Assembly (NCBI GenBank): GCA_002296185.1
Contig: DBHM01000013.1
Coordinates: forward strand, 84,422-91,692
DNA: 7,271 nt
Direction: 5' to 3'
Origin: Alphaproteobacteria bacterium UBA828
GTDB taxonomy: Bacteria > Pseudomonadota > Alphaproteobacteria > UBA828
In this document: positions 6,015 through 7,271 of the stretch, one piece after another
Layout: the number at the start of each line of letters is the position of its first letter
How positions within the stretch are numbered: the first letter of the stretch is position 1
Notes under the pieces: generated by a model
Database searches by the model: none
What the model was told of the DNA's origin: nothing
Seen by the model: only the letters and a program-made list of their open reading frames with translations
Translations under genes and position numbers: made by a program

Positions 6015-6804
6015 ATTCACCAGCTTTGTTATGCTGACTATCAGCATGATAAGATTCGTCTGAGACTGAATTATGGCTATGTGTATAAAATGCTAGTTCC
6101 TTACTGGCTCTAGTGCCAAATAATTCTATATATTCTGTACTAGAAACCACGACCTTTGGAGTACCTGAACAACAAACATAGCCATTCAAACATAATACAC
6201 GGTCTGAAGAAGCCATAACCATATGGAGATCGTGAGATATAAGGAGTATTCCAGCGTTTAATTCCTTAGACATATTTTTGATAATCTCATAAATTGCAAT
6301 CTCACCATTAATATCTACACCTTGTATAGGCTCGTCTAAAACAATTAGATTTGGTTTAGATGCATATACTCTGGCCAGCATTACACGCTGCAATTCTCCT
6401 CCAGATAGGTTGCTAATCTGTTTATTTTTTAAATGATTAACTTTAGTCATTTCTAAAGCATATTCGATTTGTTCTTGTGAAAGATTATTCACTAAACACA
6501 TAAAACGAATAACTGTCATTGGAATAGAAGGGTCCATATTAATTTTCTGGGGTAAATAACCTATTTTTGTATCGGTAGAACGAGAAATATTACCTTCGCT
6601 CGGTTTATGTATACCTAATGTTAACTTTGCAGTGGTTGTTTTTCCCGATCCGTTCGGACCAATCAGGGTTACTATTTCCCCTGAGGATATTGTCATATCA
6701 ACGCCACGCACAAGCCATCTATCATTTATTCTGAGGCCTACATTATCAAAATTTATTAAAGAACTTTTTTTTGTTACCGCTTTCATAGCTGATCTAGAAT
6801 CCAT
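6007..6804 (-). CDS. znuC: ZnuC, zinc ABC importer ATP-binding protein
   Basis: This 265-residue ABC ATPase has Walker A GPNGSGKTT (49-57), a Q-loop at LPQ (84-86), the signature LSGGE (133-137), Walker B LIVLDEP (153-159) and H-loop H191 in SHDLHMVM. The stretch GYVCCSGTPKVVV followed by EYIELFG is typical of ZnuC. The C-terminal tail carries scattered histidines (H242, H244, H253, H258), a common ZnuC trait possibly linked to zinc sensing or binding. It would hydrolyse ATP to drive Zn2+ import through ZnuB. The ATG at 6804 has TAGAAGG four bases upstream, and a second in-frame ATG at 6786 has none. It is the first gene of the znuC-znuB-zur operon and diverges from znuA, with the Zur palindrome between them. 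The family call is firm because of its own motifs and its neighbours. Confidence 0.94.
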   Translation of the reverse strand: MDSRSAMKAVTKKSSLINFDNVGLRINDRWLVRGVDMTISSGEIVTLIGPNGSGKTTTAKLTLGIHKPSEGNISRSTDTKIGYLPQKINMDPSIPMTVIRFMCLVNNLSQEQIEYALEMTKVNHLKNKQISNLSGGELQRVMLARVYASKPNLIVLDEPIQGVDINGEIAIYEIIKNMSKELNAGILLISHDLHMVMASSDRVLCLNGYVCCSGTPKVVVSSTEYIELFGTRASKELAFYTHSHNSVSDESYHADSQHNKAGESP

Positions 6805-6819
6805 ATTGCCTTCTATTTA

Positions 6820-6842
6820 TAAATGTTATAATATTACATTTA
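6820..6842. promoter_or_regulatory. Zur operator (Zur box) between znuC and znuA
   Basis: A 23-base palindrome is centred on 6831: TAAATGTTATA, one central A, then TATTACATTTA. Only one symmetric pair is mismatched (T6827 against T6835). As I recall it, the gammaproteobacterial Zur consensus has half sites GAAATGTTATA and TATAACATTTC around one central base. The core here (6821-6841) differs from that at a single base. The palindrome lies between the divergent znuC and znuA genes of a locus that also encodes Zur. Zinc-loaded Zur bound here would cover both promoters. Symmetry and position are seen directly; binding is inferred. Confidence 0.9.
6827..6832 (+). promoter_or_regulatory. Probable -10 element of the znuA promoter
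   Basis: TATAAT, a perfect sigma-70 -10 hexamer on the + strand, sits inside the Zur palindrome. Transcription would start near 6839-6841, leaving a leader of about 25 bases before the first znuA ATG. No strong -35 is seen: TTGCCT at 6806-6811 matches four of six but the spacer is only 15 bases. Confidence 0.55.
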
Positions 6843-6857
6843 GACTTTTTTTAACAA
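6828..6857 (-). promoter_or_regulatory. Probable promoter of the znuC-znuB-zur operon
   Basis: On the - strand TTGTTA (6857-6852; four of six to TTGACA) is followed after 18 bases by TATTAT (6833-6828; five of six to TATAAT). The -10 lies inside the Zur palindrome and overlaps the -10 of the opposing znuA promoter. Transcription would begin around 6821, about 17 bases before the znuC ATG. Confidence 0.5.
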
Positions 6858-6864
6858 TTTTACA

Positions 6865-7271
6865 ATGAGAATGGAAATGCCAAAAATAATATTCTTATCA
6901 GCCTTTATATTAGTCAATTTAGCTTTGATCAAACCCTTATGGGCTTATTCAAATGTAGTTGTTTCAATTGCACCACTTCATTCTCTTGTATTAAATATTA
7001 CAGGAAACTCTGAGAAAACAACATTATTACTAAAAGGCAATGAAAACCCTCATTCATTTTCTATTAAACCTTCTCAGGCTGAGGCTCTACAAAATTCTGA
7101 TCTAGTTGTTTGGATAGGTAGAGAACTTGAGCATTCATTATTGAAACCAATATCCTCGTTAGCCACAAAGGCTAAATCTTTGTCAATGCTTGAATCAGAA
7201 ACAATAGTAAAAATTAAATCGAGAGATCATAGCAATTTTCCATTAAAAGACGAACACCACGACGGTCATCA
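6865..7271 (+). CDS. znuA: ZnuA, periplasmic zinc-binding protein of the zinc ABC importer (3' partial)
   Basis: The frame is open from the ATG at 6865 to the window edge, giving 135 codons plus two bases of a protein usually about 300 residues long. Residues 1-27 form a signal peptide: a short basic start (MRMEMPK), a hydrophobic core (IIFLSAFILVNLALI) and a likely cleavage after LWA (A27). The mature part has VSIAPLHSLVLNITG (33-47) and GNENPHSFSIKPSQAEALQN (58-77), where H63 aligns with a conserved metal-ligand histidine of cluster A-I zinc-binding proteins. SDLVVWIGRELEHSLLKPIS (78-97) is also typical of ZnuA. The end of the window enters a histidine-rich stretch (DEHHDGH, 129-135), expected for the charged loop of zinc-type rather than manganese-type members. 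Three in-frame ATGs at 6865, 6871 and 6877 are all possible starts, and none has a good Shine-Dalgarno sequence. The first is chosen by convention. It diverges from znuC across the Zur operator. Confidence 0.9.
   Translation, partial: MRMEMPKIIFLSAFILVNLALIKPLWAYSNVVVSIAPLHSLVLNITGNSEKTTLLLKGNENPHSFSIKPSQAEALQNSDLVVWIGRELEHSLLKPISSLATKAKSLSMLESETIVKIKSRDHSNFPLKDEHHDGH

Noticed and set aside
6632..6868. Open frame on the + strand across the znuC start and the intergenic region
   Set aside because: It is antisense to the ZnuC Walker A region and runs through the Zur operator. The real + strand gene starts in another frame at 6865.
5164..7271. Manganese or iron ABC-3 transporter instead of zinc
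   Set aside because: A histidine-rich stretch in ZnuA, the Zur gene in the operon and the Zur-type palindrome all point to zinc.

Overview
The window looks like chromosomal DNA of an AT-rich Gram-negative bacterium. By eye the protein sequences (LivM, LivH, ZnuB, Zur) are most like those of marine Alphaproteobacteria, but no RNA or marker gene is present, so this placement is an inference. Genes are tightly packed with short or negative gaps, which suggests a streamlined genome. I see no tRNA, rRNA, CRISPR array, insertion sequence or phage gene.

Left part, positions 1-4750, + strand: a branched-chain-amino-acid-type (HAAT family) ABC importer in the order binding protein (livK, 5' end outside the window), two ATPases (livG, livF) and two permeases (livH, livM). 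A 10-bp perfect hairpin lies between livK and livG. The other four genes are joined by overlaps or by a gap of 5 bases, and livM uses a TTG start. Together they encode a complete importer: LivK captures the substrate in the periplasm, LivH and LivM form the channel, and LivG and LivF drive transport.

Right part, positions 4754-7271: a high-affinity zinc uptake locus. znuC, znuB and zur form one operon on the - strand, and znuA (cut by the window end) is divergent on the + strand. The 60-base gap between znuC and znuA holds a near-perfect palindrome at 6820-6842 that matches the Zur box as I know it. It overlaps the probable -10 elements of both divergent promoters. ZnuA would bind periplasmic Zn2+, ZnuB is the channel and ZnuC the ATPase. 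Zur loaded with zinc would shut off both directions, including its own gene, making a closed feedback loop.

The two loci converge tail to tail with only 3 bases between stop codons, leaving no separate terminator space. No undescribed system is evident. The points worth a second look are the Zur operator design, an altered metal-ligand pattern in Zur, two small hairpins that would mask ribosome binding sites, the altered Walker B neighbourhood in LivG, and the crowded convergent junction.
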